DNA from: Nocardia harenae NBRC 108248
GTDB lineage: Bacteria > Actinomycetota > Actinomycetes > Mycobacteriales > Mycobacteriaceae
Assembly (NCBI RefSeq): GCF_001612885.1
Contig: NZ_BDBH01000015.1
Coordinates: forward strand, 1 to 64,000
Reading direction: 5' to 3'
Length of the DNA: 64,000 bases
Shown: piece by piece, positions 36,456 through 44,377 of the stretch
Layout of the letters: each line of letters opens with the position of its first letter
How positions within the stretch are numbered: the first letter of the stretch is position 1
Translations under genes and position numbers: made by a program
Notes under the pieces: generated by a model
Database searches by the model: none
Told to the model about the DNA's origin: nothing
The model's input: the letters and a program-made list of their open reading frames with translations, nothing else

Positions 36456-37685
36456 TCAGCCGAGGGCGTGCACCCGGCCGTCGCGCAGCTCGAGCACCGT
36501 GGAGCCGCTCACCGCGAGCGCCACCGGGCCGGTGCCCGCGCCGCGGTCGACCGGGATGCGGCCGAGCACCTCGCCGGTGAGCGGATCGAGGACAAGGATG
36601 GCGCCGGGCGCGGGCAGCAGCAGCCTGCCCGCCATGGTCGCGGGTGAGCCGATCGCCTCCGGCGCCACCCAGAGCGGGTCGAACGAGCTGACGTTCAGCG
36701 CGATCACGCTGTTGCCGGTGAAGAGCAGCGCGGCCGAACCGATCCGGGTGAGGGTCGCGGAGTCGGCGAGCGGCGAGGAGAGCTCGTGCGTGGTGACGCC
36801 GTTGCCGGTGCCGTCGTAGACCTCGAGCCGGGGCGCGGCCGCGGTGCCGTCCGGGCCGGGGCCGCCCGGTAGCGCGACCAGGATGCGGTTCTCGGTCACC
36901 GCGAGCACCCGCGCCCCCGGAGCGTCGGCGCCGGGGGAGGTGAGCACCCGGGAGCCGAACTCCTCGGGCACGGTGTTGTCCTTCGGCGCCGGATCGAGCA
37001 CGGTGAGCCGGGTGGAGGCGTCGCCGGGGCAGCGCTCCAGCACCGCGAGCCGGGAGGCGGAGGAGACCGCCGAGCGCAGCTCGCAGTCGCGCCGCGGCTG
37101 GGTCTTCACGTTCACCGGGGCGTCGACGTAGCCGTACTCCAGGGTGCGCACCAGGTCGGAGCGCCAGACCTCCAGCCTGCGGTCCCCGCTGGCCAGGGTG
37201 TAGGTGCCGTCCACCGTGAGCCGGATCTCGCCGTCGGCGTAGCTGCTGCGCGCAGTGCGGCGGGCGCCGGTGTCGGCGGCGAGCATGGTGGTCTCGCTGC
37301 AGCCGCGGTCGTCGCGGTAGGTGGCGATGACGGTGCCGAACTGGGTCTCCAGGCCGCAGAGCGGGAGGTCGCGGCGGTAGTGCCAGAGCTCGGCGCCGGA
37401 GGTGGCGTCGCGGCCGGTGACGGTGCCGCCCTCGCCGGTGATCAGTACCGCGCCCGCGACCAGAACCCGGGTCGAGACCGGGTCGGGGGCCTGCCACAGC
37501 TCGCGCAGCGCGGCCGGGACGGTCCCCGCCGCGGGCGGGGGTGCGAGGGTCGTCGCCGCCGTCGCCGATTCGGTCTGCCGCGCGCCCGAGTTGACCCAGA
37601 CCACCAGGACCGCGAGCAGCACGAGCGCGGCGATCCCGGCGGCGGTCATGAGGTCGGCGCGGGTCTGCCGCTCGGGTTCGAGCAC
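36456..37685 (-). CDS. Membrane-anchored beta-propeller protein, Rv3212-like
   Basis: A 409-aa protein with one N-terminal membrane helix (AAGIAALVLLAVLVVWVNSG, about residues 16-35) and a large extracytoplasmic domain of repeated PQQ-like propeller blades (TGRDATSGAELWHYRRD, ALNVSSFDPLWVA, LDPLTGEVLG). It matches the position and length of the conserved mycobacterial protein Rv3212. The function is unknown. GTG 37685 (VLEPERQTRADL) is chosen because it gives the normal short cytoplasmic leader. Four cysteines could form disulfides outside the cell. Confidence 0.85.
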   Translation of the reverse strand: MLEPERQTRADLMTAAGIAALVLLAVLVVWVNSGARQTESATAATTLAPPPAAGTVPAALRELWQAPDPVSTRVLVAGAVLITGEGGTVTGRDATSGAELWHYRRDLPLCGLETQFGTVIATYRDDRGCSETTMLAADTGARRTARSSYADGEIRLTVDGTYTLASGDRRLEVWRSDLVRTLEYGYVDAPVNVKTQPRRDCELRSAVSSASRLAVLERCPGDASTRLTVLDPAPKDNTVPEEFGSRVLTSPGADAPGARVLAVTENRILVALPGGPGPDGTAAAPRLEVYDGTGNGVTTHELSSPLADSATLTRIGSAALLFTGNSVIALNVSSFDPLWVAPEAIGSPATMAGRLLLPAPGAILVLDPLTGEVLGRIPVDRGAGTGPVALAVSGSTVLELRDGRVHALG

Positions 37686-37762
37686 GCACGCGAGCGTAGC
37701 GCAGGGGTTTGCCGCGCCCGGCGCGACGGAGCGTGCGGGCCGCGGGGTTACCCGCGCGGGCC

Positions 37763-38022
37763 GGTAGTGGCAGCCGAGCGGAGGGCGCGCGGCGCGGAGC
37801 CGGCCGGGGCCGAATGGCCGGATTTCCGGTTTAGAGCGGGGATTGCAGGCGCCTGCCGGTGGTGGCGGCCGAGCGGACGGCACGCGAGCCGGCTGGGGCC
37901 GAATGGCCGGATTTCCGGCTACGGAGAGCGGGGGTTGCAGGCGCCCTCCGGTGGTGGCGGCCGAGAGGACGGCGCGGGAGCCGGCTGGGGCCGAATTGCC
38001 GAATCTCCGTCTGCGGAGACGC
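37763..38022. repeat. Three tandem copies of a ~92-bp intergenic repeat
   Basis: Units begin at 37763, 37858 and 37950 (periods 95 and 92 bp). The most conserved core is GGGGCCGAATGGCCGGATTT, seen at 37806 and 37895 and in diverged form at 37986, followed by TTGCAGGCGCC in the first two. The array fills most of the 383-bp gap between the Rv3212-like gene and rhlE. No gene is seen in it; open frames across it lack starts and are repeats of themselves. Confidence 0.85.
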
Positions 38023-38068
38023 GACCGCCGCCGCACCGTGGCGATGCGGCGGCGGGCCGGGTGTGAAC

Positions 38069-39802
38069 TCAGGCTTCGGCGGTGGCCTCGGACGGGGTGG
38101 CGGCGGTCTCGCCGGACGGCTTGCGCCGCCTGCGGCGACGGCGGGCGGGCCTGTCGCCGGAGTCCTCGGACTCGGCGGTGCCCTCGGCACTGCCTGCCTC
38201 GCTCGCCGCGATGGCGCCTGCCTCGGCCGTACCGGCCCCGTCGGCGGCGTGCACGCCGGACCCCTCCGCGACCGGAGCATCACCGGCGCGACGCCTGCGA
38301 CGGCGTCTGCGCGGCGCATCGCCTTCCGCATCGCCTTCCGCATCGCTGTCGGTGACCGCACCGCTGTCGGTGCCCGCGTCCTCGACGGGCTGCCCGCCGC
38401 GCGTCCGCCGCCGCGACCTGCTGCGCGGCTCCCGCGCGGGCCGCTCGACGACGACCGCGTCGTCGTCCCGCTCGACCCGCGCCGTGCGCAGGGTCCCGGT
38501 GACCCCCTCCGGAATGCCGAGCTCGGCGAAGAGGTGCGGCGAGCGCGAGTAGGTCTCGACCGGCTCCGGGATGCCGAGCCCGAGCGCCTTATCGATGGCG
38601 GCCCAGCGGTTCAGCTCGTCCCAGTCGATGAGCGTGACGGCGACGCCGGTGCGCCCGGCCCGCCCGGTGCGGCCGATCCGGTGCACGTAGGTCTTCTCGT
38701 CCTCCGGGCACTGGTAGTTGAGGACGTGCGTGACGTCGTCGATATCGATGCCGCGCGCCGCAACGTCGGTGGCGACCAGCACGTCGATCTTGCCGCTGCG
38801 GAACCGGTCGAGCGCCTTCTCCCGCGCGATCTGCCCGAGGTCGCCGTGCACCGCGCCCACCGCGAACCCGCGCTCGGCCAGGTCGTCGGCGACCTTCTGC
38901 GCGGTCCGCTTGGTCCGGGTGAAGATCATGGTGGCGCCGCGCCCCTCCGCCTGCAGCACCCGCGCGACCAGCTCCGCCTTGTCCAGCGCGTGCGCCCGGT
39001 AGACGAACTGCGTGGTGCGCTCGTGGATGGCGGAATCGTGCGGCTCCTCGGCCCTGATGTGCGTCGGCCGGGTGAGGAAGGTGCGGGCCAGCGTGATGAT
39101 CGGGCCGGGCATGGTGGCCGAGAAGAGCATGGTCTGCCGCTTCTCCGGGACCATGGTCAGGATCCGCTCGATATCGGGCAGGAAGCCGAGGTCGAGCATC
39201 TCGTCGGCCTCGTCCAGCACCAGCACCCCGACCTTGCCGAGGATCAGGTGCTGCTGGTCGGCCAGGTCCTGCAACCGGCCGGGGGTGCCGACCACCACGT
39301 CGACGCCGGAGCGCAGCGCGGCGATCTGCGAGTCGTACGGGCGGCCGCCGTAGATCGAGGTGACCCGCAGCTGGCCCTGGTGGTTGCGCAGGTACTTGCT
39401 CGCGTTCTCCAGATCCTGGGTGACCTGGATGCACAGCTCGCGGGTGGGCACGATGACCAGTGCCCGCGGCGTGCCGTCCAGCGGTGCGGTGCCGTCGGCG
39501 CTCGCGATCCGGTTCAGCAGCGGAACGCCGAATCCGAAGGTCTTGCCCATTCCGGTGCGCGCCTGGCCGATCAGGTCCTCACCGGCGAGCGCCAGGGGCA
39601 GGGTGAGTTCCTGAATCGCGAAAGTGCGTTCGATTCCGAGCTCGGTGAGCGCGCGGACGATTTCGTCGCGAACCCCCAATTCGGCGAATGTCGGTGCGGT
39701 GTGCGTCGCATCCAGTTCGGCGGTCAGCAGCGTATCCGCCAGCCCCGGTTCCTGTTCGACAGTGATCTTGCTCAGGTTCGTGCCTTTCCTCGTCGATCGC
39801 AT
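38069..39802 (-). CDS. rhlE: DEAD-box RNA helicase RhlE, possible CTG start
   Basis: ATP-dependent RNA helicase of the Rv3211 type. Motifs in order: Q-motif FAIQELTLPLALAG, Walker A ARTGMGKT, Ib TPGRL, DEAD, SAT, then HRIGRTGRAG. The last 110 residues are low-complexity with two blocks of consecutive Arg, likely RNA-binding and disordered. ATG 39802 (MRSTRKGTNLSK) has no ribosome-binding site, whereas CTG 39775 is preceded by AGGAAAGG at ideal spacing and gives the family-like N-terminus LSKITVEQ. A leader of about 250 nt precedes it. Confidence 0.93.
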   Translation of the reverse strand: MRSTRKGTNLSKITVEQEPGLADTLLTAELDATHTAPTFAELGVRDEIVRALTELGIERTFAIQELTLPLALAGEDLIGQARTGMGKTFGFGVPLLNRIASADGTAPLDGTPRALVIVPTRELCIQVTQDLENASKYLRNHQGQLRVTSIYGGRPYDSQIAALRSGVDVVVGTPGRLQDLADQQHLILGKVGVLVLDEADEMLDLGFLPDIERILTMVPEKRQTMLFSATMPGPIITLARTFLTRPTHIRAEEPHDSAIHERTTQFVYRAHALDKAELVARVLQAEGRGATMIFTRTKRTAQKVADDLAERGFAVGAVHGDLGQIAREKALDRFRSGKIDVLVATDVAARGIDIDDVTHVLNYQCPEDEKTYVHRIGRTGRAGRTGVAVTLIDWDELNRWAAIDKALGLGIPEPVETYSRSPHLFAELGIPEGVTGTLRTARVERDDDAVVVERPAREPRSRSRRRTRGGQPVEDAGTDSGAVTDSDAEGDAEGDAPRRRRRRRRAGDAPVAEGSGVHAADGAGTAEAGAIAASEAGSAEGTAESEDSGDRPARRRRRRRKPSGETAATPSEATAEA

Positions 39803-40054
39803 CAGCGCGCACGAGGTGTGGGGCCTGGTGGCCCGCGACGACCACGTTTCTCCTCGGTCGACACCTGCTCGGCTCGCTGCCGGACGATCGGGGCAGGCAG
39901 CCCGTGGGCGGGGCCTGCTCGGGGAATCGTCGGCGCGGCGCGGCGGTGCCGCGGATTCGGTGCGCGCACATTTCCCGGCAACGGAGTCCCGAGTTCGGGC
40001 TGCGTTTCGCCGAGTTGTCGCCCCGGCAAACTTCCGTTGTCCGCAATGATTGTA
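39803..40054 (-). promoter_or_regulatory. rhlE leader region with candidate promoter
   Basis: The 346-bp gap before rhlE holds no gene. A good minus-strand -10 hexamer TACAAT lies at 40054-40049, which would give a 5'-untranslated leader of about 240 nt. The promoter part is visibly richer in A/T than its surroundings. Long leaders are typical of cold-induced DEAD-box helicase genes, where they serve autoregulation; that role here is inference. No good -35 was found. Confidence 0.4.
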
Positions 40055-40148
40055 GCGTGCTATTGTTCCGCGCCCGGAAAGGCGGGTTCGCGCAATTGCG
40101 ATCGCCCGGTGGCTTGTCCTCGGTGAACGCCCACGTACGCTGCGGCTC

Positions 40149-41006
40149 ATGGCAATTCATCCGGCCCGGCGAATCTGGACGACGCTCGAACCGCTGCACG
40201 ATGTGGTGTATTTCGGGTCCGGGGTCAAGGAGGCCGGTACCGCGGTGGGGCTGCGCGGTTACTGGCAGACCTACTTCGCCTTCCGGGCCGCGCCGCTCGG
40301 CGCCGTCGCGCCCGCCGCGGTGCTCGCCACCTTCGCCGGATTCCATCCGGAGATGGTCGCGCGGGCGCTGCCGGACGCCTGGGCCCGCGCGACCCCGGAG
40401 ACCTGCCTGACCGCCCGCTCGGAGATCGCCACCGCGCTGCTCCGCGGCGCGGGCGCCGGTGCCGCCGAGTGCGCCCGCGCGGTCGAGCTGCTCGCGCCGG
40501 TGCAGCGCGCCGCCGACCCCACCGGCCGGCCGCTCTTCGCCGCCAACGCGGCGCTGCCGCTGCCCGCCGACCCGGTGGCCGCGCTCTGGCAGCTGGCCAC
40601 CGCGCTGCGCGAGCACCGCGGCGACGGCCACGTGGCCGCGCTGGTCGGGGCGGGCGTCACCGGGCGGCAGGCGCTGGTGCTGCAGACGGCGGCGGGCAAG
40701 ACGCCGGTCTCGGTGATCCGGCCCGCGCGCGGGGTCTCCGAGTGGGAGTGGGCGGACGCCGTCGACGAGCTGCGCGCCGCCGGGCTGGTCTCCGGCGAGC
40801 CGGACGGCCCGACGCTCACCGGCAGCGGCGCCGCGCTGCTGCAGCGGGTCGAGCGGGTCACCGACGAGGCGGCCTGGAACGGCGCGCTGGCCGCGCTGCC
40901 GAGCGATGCCGCCACCGAGCTCACCACCTCGCTGGCGCCGCTGGTCGACGCGGTGCAGCGCGGTATCGTCCCGGCGGTGAGCCCGGTCGGATTGCGGCGC
41001 GAGTGA
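40149..41006 (+). CDS. SCO6745-family protein
   Basis: A 285-aa all-helical protein (MAIHPARRIWTTLEPLHDVV start) of the SCO6745 family, common in actinomycetes. The C-terminal part has a winged-helix-like segment (EWEWADAVDELRAAGLVSGE). In other actinomycetes the family is annotated as unknown. No catalytic motif stands out apart from conserved His and Tyr near residues 18-24. ATG 40149 is well supported by the family N-terminus. It is divergent from rhlE. Confidence 0.78.
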   Translation: MAIHPARRIWTTLEPLHDVVYFGSGVKEAGTAVGLRGYWQTYFAFRAAPLGAVAPAAVLATFAGFHPEMVARALPDAWARATPETCLTARSEIATALLRGAGAGAAECARAVELLAPVQRAADPTGRPLFAANAALPLPADPVAALWQLATALREHRGDGHVAALVGAGVTGRQALVLQTAAGKTPVSVIRPARGVSEWEWADAVDELRAAGLVSGEPDGPTLTGSGAALLQRVERVTDEAAWNGALAALPSDAATELTTSLAPLVDAVQRGIVPAVSPVGLRRE

Positions 41007-41031
41007 TCCTCGGCACGAAACACAACTACCT

Positions 41032-41046
41032 GGTACCGGCGGTACC
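41032..41046. promoter_or_regulatory. Repeated palindrome before the alpha/beta-hydrolase gene
   Basis: GGTACCGGCGGTACC contains two GGTACC palindromes separated by GGC and lies 3 nt before the downstream ATG. It may be an operator; no factor is known. Confidence 0.3.
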
Positions 41047-41049
41047 GTG

Positions 41050-42147
41050 ATGTGCGACAGTGATCCGGTGAGCATCGTCGCCGCTGTTACCCGCGCCGCC
41101 CGCAACGCGCTGGCCCTGACCCCGCTCGGCTCCGGCGTCGGGGTGCCCGAGCCGATCCCCTCCGACGTGCTGCACGCCGAGCCACACCTGACGCTGCGCC
41201 GCTACCACCACGCCGCCCCGGCGAATGCCCCCGCGGTGCTGCTGGTGCCGCCGCTCGCCGCCCCGGCGAGCTGTTTCGACCTGCGGCCCGGGCAGAGCGT
41301 GGTCGAGTTCCTCGGCGGCTCCGGCCGGGCGCCGTACCTGGTCGACTACGGGCCGGTGGGGTACGCGGACCGGCGGATGGGGCTGGCGGACTGGATCGAC
41401 CGCATCCTGCCCGAGGCGGTGCTGCGCACCTCGGCGGAGCGCGGCGGCGAGCCGGTGGACCTGGTCTGCTGGTCGCTCGGCGGCACGCTCGCGCTGCTCA
41501 CCGCGGCCGCGCACCCGGAGCTGCCGATCCGCTCGGTCACCGCGGTCGGCTCGCCGCTGGACTACAGCCGGATGCTCGGCGTGCCGCAGCTCCGGCTGCT
41601 GGCCGCGCCGACCGGCGGGCAGCTCACCTCGGCGGCGATCAGGGCCGCGGGCGGGGTGCCCGCCCCGCTGACCCGGCTCTCCTACCGCCTCTCCGCCTGG
41701 GACCGCGAGCTGATGCGGCCGTTCTTCATCGCGGGCAACCTGGCGAACACCGACGCGCTGGCGAGGATGCAGACCATCGATCGGTTCCTCGCCGATATGG
41801 CCGGGTACCCCGGCCGCTTCATGGACCAGGTCTGGCGGCGCTTCGTGCTCGCCGGTGACCTGGAGTCCGGCGTCCTCCGGCTCGGCGCGCGCCGGATCGC
41901 GCTGGCCGATGTCACCGCGGCGGTGTTACTGATCGGCGGCCCGCGCGACGCCATCACCGCGGCGGGCGCCGTGCGGGGCGGGCTGCGCACCCTCACCGGC
42001 GCCCGCTCGGTGCGGTACGAGACCGCCCCCGGCAGCCATCTCGGCATTCTGACCGGCCCGGATGCCGCGGCTACCACCTGGTCGTACCTGGACGCGTTCC
42101 TCACCGAGCAGGTCGAGGTGCCGGGCGGGGCGGTGCCGGTCGGGTAG
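41050..42147 (+). CDS. Alpha/beta-hydrolase of PHA-synthase/PhaC-like type
   Basis: A 365-aa cytosolic alpha/beta-hydrolase. The nucleophile motif C-W-S-L-G-G (LVCWSLGGTLALL) near residue 142 has Ser in the usual elbow, and VLLVPPLAAP precedes the oxyanion hole; the catalytic His is probably in APGSHLGIL near the C-terminus. The layout recalls polyhydroxyalkanoate-synthase-like hydrolases of mycolata, but the usual PhaC Cys nucleophile is a Ser. GTG 41047 or GTG 41068 are alternative starts; none has a good ribosome-binding site. Confidence 0.8.
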   Translation: MCDSDPVSIVAAVTRAARNALALTPLGSGVGVPEPIPSDVLHAEPHLTLRRYHHAAPANAPAVLLVPPLAAPASCFDLRPGQSVVEFLGGSGRAPYLVDYGPVGYADRRMGLADWIDRILPEAVLRTSAERGGEPVDLVCWSLGGTLALLTAAAHPELPIRSVTAVGSPLDYSRMLGVPQLRLLAAPTGGQLTSAAIRAAGGVPAPLTRLSYRLSAWDRELMRPFFIAGNLANTDALARMQTIDRFLADMAGYPGRFMDQVWRRFVLAGDLESGVLRLGARRIALADVTAAVLLIGGPRDAITAAGAVRGGLRTLTGARSVRYETAPGSHLGILTGPDAAATTWSYLDAFLTEQVEVPGGAVPVG

Positions 42148-42165
42148 CGGGCTAGGCTGGTGCAC

Positions 42166-42852
42166 ATGGGAGTCGAGTCGCCTGCCGACGTGTCCTCGTC
42201 CGAGCCGGCCGTTGCCGCCGAGCATCCCGGGGTGAACGATCTCTTCGCGGTGCTCGCCTACGGTGAGATCTCCGCCTTCTACCGGCTCGCCGAGGAGGCC
42301 GCGCTCTCCCCGACGCTCTCCGGCAAGGTGCTCGCGGCCAAGATGGCGGCGGCCGAGATGGGGCACTTCCGCACGCTGGAGGTGGCGCTCGCCGAGCGCG
42401 GCGTCGACATCTACGCGGCGATGGCCCCCTTCATCCGCGCCCTCGACGATTACCACGCCTCCACCGACCCGTCGACCTGGCTGGAGTCGATGGTCAAGTT
42501 CTACGTCGGCGACGGGATCGCCGCCGACTTCTACACCGAGATCGCGGGCGCGCTGCCGACCGAGGTCGGCGCCGTGGTGCGTGACGTGCTCGCCGAGACC
42601 GGGCACTCCCAGTTCGTGGTGGACGAGGTGCGGAACGCGGTGCGGGAGAACCGCTCCGAGCGCGATCGGCTCACGCTCTGGGGGCGCAGGCTGCTCGGCG
42701 AGGCGATCACCCAGGCGCAGTACGTGATGGCGCAGCGGGACGAGCTCACCGAGCTCGTGCTCAGCGCCACCGGCGATCTCAACGGCATGGCGAAGCTCAT
42801 CGAGCGCATGCAGGCCGGGCACGCGGCCCGCATGGAGGCACTCGGCCTCTGA
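42166..42852 (+). CDS. Ferritin-like fold protein (Rv3210c-like)
   Basis: A 228-aa four-helix protein. Carboxylate and His ligands compatible with a di-metal site are visible: E in AYGEISAFYRLAEEA, ExxH in AEMGHFRTLE, and a second ExxH in AETGHSQFV. Homologues (Rv3210c and related ferritin-like_2 / MiaE-like proteins) are conserved beside rhlE in mycolata, with no established function. ATG 42166 is used; GTG 42160 adds two residues. Confidence 0.82.
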   Translation: MGVESPADVSSSEPAVAAEHPGVNDLFAVLAYGEISAFYRLAEEAALSPTLSGKVLAAKMAAAEMGHFRTLEVALAERGVDIYAAMAPFIRALDDYHASTDPSTWLESMVKFYVGDGIAADFYTEIAGALPTEVGAVVRDVLAETGHSQFVVDEVRNAVRENRSERDRLTLWGRRLLGEAITQAQYVMAQRDELTELVLSATGDLNGMAKLIERMQAGHAARMEALGL

Positions 42853-42980
42853 GCCGGGCCGGCGCCGGGGAGCAGTCGCGCCCGGCGGACGGTGAGCCCG
42901 CGGCCGAGCACGAAGGCCGGGGTCGGGTCGAGCGCCCGGATGATCGCCTCGATGCCCTCCGGCACCATCCGCACCGGCGC
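42853..42980 (-). pseudogene. Remnant of a MmyB-type HTH regulator
   Basis: On the minus strand from 42980 the frame reads VRMVPEGIEAIIRALDPTP, then AFVLGRGLTVRRAR, with almost every codon ending in G or C. This resembles the start of the MmyB ligand-binding domain of actinobacterial HTH regulators (typical LLDxLxPTPAxVLGRRLDVLAWN). The N-terminal HTH domain and the rest of the ligand domain are missing. It is one side of a deletion scar (see 43017-43127). Confidence 0.4.
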
Positions 42981-43016
42981 GGCGCCGCCGGGGCAGCGCT
43001 CCTCGCGGGCTCCTCC

Positions 43017-43127
43017 GCCACCGCAAGCATCGACCGCACCGCGCTCGGCGTCGGCGCGCCCGCGCCGGGATTCCTGAGCAGCGCGGTCACGATCGAGCTG
43101 GAGATCCAGCTGGTGGAGCCGGCCTGA
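43017..43127 (+). pseudogene. C-terminal remnant of a YceI-like protein
   Basis: The plus-strand frame 43017-43127 reads ATASIDRTALGVGAPAPGF, then LSSAVTIELEIQLVEPA and TGA, with strong third-position GC. This matches the last two beta-strands of YceI-family lipocalin-like proteins (IDRxDFG ... VTIELEIxLV). The upstream three-quarters of such a gene are absent. It abuts the oppositely oriented MmyB-like remnant. Confidence 0.45.
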
Positions 43128-43224
43128 ACCGTTCGCTGACAGCGGAGCAGCCGTGTGCCGCCCCGGTTACCTGCTCGACTAGCCTGGGACCGACAGCACA
43201 GGACTCTAGGTTCGGAGGTTGGCC

Positions 43225-43452
43225 GTGGAGGTCAAGATCGGTATTTCGGATAGCCCGCGGGAGCTCGTGATCGCCAGCTCGCAGACCCCGGCCGAGGTCG
43301 AGTCCCTGGTCAGCGGCGCGCTCGCCGGCGAGAACGGGGTACTGGCGCTCACCGACGAGAAGGGCCGCAAGTACCTGATCCAGTCCGGCAAGGTCGCCTA
43401 CGTCGAGATCGGCACCTCCGCCGCGGGCCGGGTCGGCTTCGCCGCGGTCTGA
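43225..43452 (+). CDS. DUF3107 protein (TB9.4/Rv3208A-like)
   Basis: A 75-aa single-domain protein starting VEVKIGISDSPRELVIAS, the hallmark of the DUF3107 family. In M. tuberculosis the orthologue TB9.4 (Rv3208A) is an immunogenic small protein next to a TetR gene, the same arrangement as here. GTG 43225 is selected because GGAGG at 43215-43219 is optimally spaced. The function is unknown. Confidence 0.9.
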   Translation: MEVKIGISDSPRELVIASSQTPAEVESLVSGALAGENGVLALTDEKGRKYLIQSGKVAYVEIGTSAAGRVGFAAV

Positions 43453-43465
43453 ACCGCTCGCCCAC

Positions 43466-43506
43466 GACGAGGGCCCCGCACCGTCGATCGGTGCGGGGCC
43501 CTCGTC
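43466..43506. terminator. Bidirectional terminator between DUF3107 and TetR genes
   Basis: A perfect 18-bp stem (43466-43483 with 43489-43506) and a TCGAT loop, placed between convergent genes. Confidence 0.8.
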
Positions 43507-43515
43507 ATCGCCGGA

Positions 43516-44208
43516 TCAGGGCCGCTCGAGCGGGTGCTGCAGCGGGATGTGCGAGAGCCCGCCCCAGGCCAGCGCGACGGTGGTGTCCACCGCCTCCTCC
43601 TTGGGGATCGGGCGATCCGCCTCCAGCCAGTACCGCGCGGTGAACTGGCTGGCGCCGACCAGTCCGACCGCGAGGATGCGGGCTCGGTACGGGTCCAGCC
43701 CCGAGTCGTGCGCCACCACGTCGAAGACGGCGTCCACGCAGGCCTCGGTGGCCTGCTCGACCCGGCGCTGCACCTGCGGCTCGCTGGTGAGGTCGGACTC
43801 GAAGACCAGCCGGAAGCCCTGCTGCTCGTTGTCGACGAAGTCGTAGTACGCCTGCACCGCCGCGCGCACGCGCTGCCGGTTGTCGGTGGTCGAGCGCAGC
43901 GCCTGGCGCACGCTGGAGACCAGCATGTCGACGTAGTTCTGCAGCACGGCGACGTACAGCTCGAGCTTGCTGGTGAAGTGCTGATACAGCACCGGCTTGC
44001 TCACTCCCGCGCACTGCGAGATCTCGTCCATCCCGGAGGCGTGGTAGCCGCGGAGCACGAAGACCTCACTCGCGGCCTGGAGTAGCTGCAGCCTGCGCTC
44101 ATCGCGCGGCAGCCTGGTGCCACGTTTGGTCGCTGTCGCGCCGCGGTTACCCGCGGGCTGGGGATCGGGCGACGAGTTTCGCGCCATCCGATCCACGAGG
44201 TCAGTCAT
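43516..44208 (-). CDS. TetR-family regulator (Rv3208-like)
   Basis: A 230-aa repressor. The HTH is near residues 38-85 (LLQAASEVFVLRGYHASGMDEI, then CAGVSKPVLYQHF). The C-terminal ligand domain is TetR_C-like and conserved with Rv3208. The ATG at 44208 follows GGGAGAG. The gene is divergent from the zincin gene, and the 169-bp gap contains an inverted repeat (GGTATC-n8-GATACC) that may be its operator. The ligand is unknown. Confidence 0.9.
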   Translation of the reverse strand: MTDLVDRMARNSSPDPQPAGNRGATATKRGTRLPRDERRLQLLQAASEVFVLRGYHASGMDEISQCAGVSKPVLYQHFTSKLELYVAVLQNYVDMLVSSVRQALRSTTDNRQRVRAAVQAYYDFVDNEQQGFRLVFESDLTSEPQVQRRVEQATEACVDAVFDVVAHDSGLDPYRARILAVGLVGASQFTARYWLEADRPIPKEEAVDTTVALAWGGLSHIPLQHPLERP

Positions 44209-44255
44209 GTCGGCTCTCCCAGTCGGCGCCCCGGCAAGAGTTGGGGTTTGCACCG

Positions 44256-44275
44256 GGTATCCCAAGCACGATACC
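44256..44275. promoter_or_regulatory. Inverted repeat in the TetR-zincin divergent region
   Basis: GGTATC, 8 nt, GATACC: a perfect 6-bp dyad placed 48 bp upstream of the TetR ATG and about 100 bp upstream of the zincin GTG. It is a candidate autoregulatory site. Confidence 0.4.
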
Positions 44276-44377
44276 AACTGTCGGCCGCCGCCCGTGCCCG
44301 CCCGTGATTGCCGGCCCAACGCCGCTGCGGCATGCGGCGATTCGAGGCAGACTGGCCGCTGTGAGAGTCTGTCTTCC

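Noticed and set aside
36456..38036. Extension of the Rv3212-like gene upstream of 37685
   Set aside because: The additional frame runs through the intergenic 92-bp repeats, is Pro/Arg-rich nonsense and would bury the membrane anchor.
40049..40060. ATTGTAGCGTGC region as a plus-strand promoter for the SCO6745-family gene
   Set aside because: The plus-strand hexamers are poor and not suitably spaced; the minus-strand TACAAT is the better match.
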